Positions 8,010-8,840 of a DNA stretch of 8,840 nt are shown here, one piece after another. The position numbers and the translations under genes were made by a program. Source of the stretch: Planctomycetaceae bacterium (GTDB lineage: Bacteria > Planctomycetota > Planctomycetia > Pirellulales > UBA1268); assembly GCA_030616935.1 (NCBI GenBank), contig JAUWWJ010000048.1:1-8840 (forward strand), in the 5' to 3' direction. The notes under the pieces are model-generated. The model worked only from the letters and a program-made list of their open reading frames with translations, made no database searches and was not told the origin of the DNA. Each line of letters starts with the position of its first letter. Within the stretch, counting starts at the first letter, position 1.

Positions 8010-8018
8010 GCAAGAGCA
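8010..8018 (-). other. Altered transmembrane metal-site motif: Cys-Ser-Cys in place of Cys-Pro-Cys
   Basis: The codons on the minus strand are TGC-TCT-TGC within [17 protein letters not shown]. The family has a near-invariant proline here, which kinks the helix and positions the two copper-binding cysteines. CCT to TCT is a single transition. Confidence 0.9.
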
Positions 8019-8393
8019 CGCAATCACCAAGACTGAAACACTTGAGATGATCGCATGTGCTAGTCGGGGTTGAGGGCCGAGAAAAAACCATCCAATAAAA
8101 GTTGCGAGTGCTATGGCCAGTACTATTGGGGTGAAAATACTGGCCACGGTATCAGCCATTCTTTGGACAGGTGCTTTACTCCTCTGAGCCGCACCTACAA
8201 GCGTGATGATGCGTGACAAGAGAGTTTCAGACCCTGTTTTTTTTGCCAAAAGAATGAAACTTCCCCTGCCATTTTTTGTTCCTGCAATAACCTCGTCGCC
8301 CCGGTTCTTTTCTACGGGTGAAGGCTCACCCGTTAATAATGATTCATCAACATGACTTGCTCCGTCCAAAAGCGTGCCGTCAACAGGAATAGT

Positions 8394-8396
8394 CTA
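8394..8396 (-). other. In-frame TAG stop within the copper ATPase reading frame
   Basis: CTA on the plus strand reads TAG on the minus strand, between DRLRVRPG and TIPVDG. Homologues usually have Glu or Asp here (RPGE-x-IPVDG), so one G-to-T change from GAG would explain it. The frame is unchanged on both sides. Confidence 0.95.
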
Positions 8397-8840
8397 ACCT
8401 GGTCGGACTCGTAAACGGTCTCCTGGATGGACCTGGCTTAGTGGTACGTCTTGTTCGTCATTTTCGACTATGACCCGAGCAGTCATTGGAGCAAGCGATA
8501 CGAGTGAACGAAGTTCAGTTCCAGTTTTCGACCGGGCTTGGTTCTCAAGTGCTTGTCCAAGGAGGACAAGTGCAATAATCATTGCAGCTGCATCAAAAAA
8601 TGTGTGTATGAGATTAGTTTGAGGGTTCAGGAACGAGTCTGGAAAAAGATTCGGAAAGAGCGTAGCGACAACACTAAATCCATAGGCGGCGCTGACGCCA
8701 AGAGTAATCAGCGTAAACATGTTGAGGTGGCCTGTGGCAATACTACGAATGCCACGGGCAAAAATAGAACGGCCGAATGTTGCGATGACGAGACTGGTGA
8801 GTGCGAGTTGCAGTAGCTGATTTATGTGTGGATCTATCCA

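Larger units (their letters stand above)
6915..8840 (-). pseudogene. copA: Cu(I)-type P1B ATPase (CopA family) interrupted by an in-frame stop (5' end outside window)
   Basis: In its intact form this protein pumps Cu(I) across the cytoplasmic membrane using ATP. The frame enters from the right edge with membrane helices (QLLQLALTSLVIATFGRSIF, then LNMFTLITLGVSAAYGFSVV) and reaches DRLRVRPG, where TAG at 8394-8396 interrupts it. The same frame resumes with [18 protein letters not shown] and runs to TAG at 6915-6917. The downstream part (484 residues from TTG 8369) has the actuator TGE (LLTGEP), DKTGTLTEG with the phosphorylated Asp (codon 7884-7886), [22 protein letters not shown], and the Cu(I)-type signatures YN and MSLSS in the last helices. 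The metal-site CPC is Cys-Ser-Cys. Neither fragment can work alone: the upstream one lacks the catalytic domains, and the downstream one lacks the first helices. N-terminal metal-binding domains would lie outside the window. A sequencing error at the TAG is the main alternative. Confidence 0.85.

Noticed and set aside
8237..8244. Run of eight T (A on the coding strand) in the copper ATPase as a frameshift site
   Set aside because: The frame is continuous through it (LLAKKTGS), with no alternative-frame product of note.
8394..8396. Amber recoding (pyrrolysine or suppressor tRNA) at the TAG in the copper ATPase
   Set aside because: TAG ends three genes in this window, no special context is visible, and CopA needs no unusual amino acid there.

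Overview
The window most likely comes from a planctomycete (Planctomycetota) of moderate GC content. The main reasons are a PilM-like protein that continues into a membrane segment, a large GH38-like protein of a type I associate with planctomycetes, and a secreted lectin-like protein of similar character. Shine-Dalgarno sequences are weak or absent before several genes. This placement rests on remembered family resemblance, not on a search.

Layout: from 1 to 1270 on the minus strand lies the 5' part of a pilM-type gene, whose 3' end is cut by the window edge. A 314-base divergent intergenic region (1271-1584) follows. It holds a perfect 7-bp-arm palindrome and a pair of related repeat/dyad elements. 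On the plus strand comes a tight cluster of three genes: a GH38-like protein with a degenerate catalytic region (1585-4245), cytidylate kinase cmk (4226-4891, overlapping its upstream neighbour by 20 bases), and a PlsC-type acyltransferase (4926-5651). After a 176-base gap comes a secreted protein with a putative lectin/glucanase-like fold (5828-6898). A convergent minus-strand gene then runs off the right edge. It encodes a Cu(I)-type P1B ATPase (CopA family).

The copper ATPase is the strongest anomaly. One continuous reading frame covers the membrane, actuator and catalytic domains, but it is broken by a single in-frame TAG (8394-8396) exactly where the family has the residue after RPG in the RPG-x-x-I/V-P-V-D-G motif. 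The invariant proline of the CPC metal-site motif is also replaced (Cys-Ser-Cys). TAG ends at least three genes here, including this one, so recoding is unlikely. A pseudogene in early decay, or one sequencing error plus a real variant, fits better.

Taken together, the plus-strand cluster joins nucleotide metabolism (CMP/dCMP phosphorylation) and phospholipid acylation (lysophosphatidate to phosphatidate) with an uncharacterised GH38-like protein. pilM belongs to the type IV pilus/type II secretion inner-membrane platform. I see no RNA genes, CRISPR arrays, insertion sequences or convincing intrinsic terminators, and no clearly new multi-gene system.
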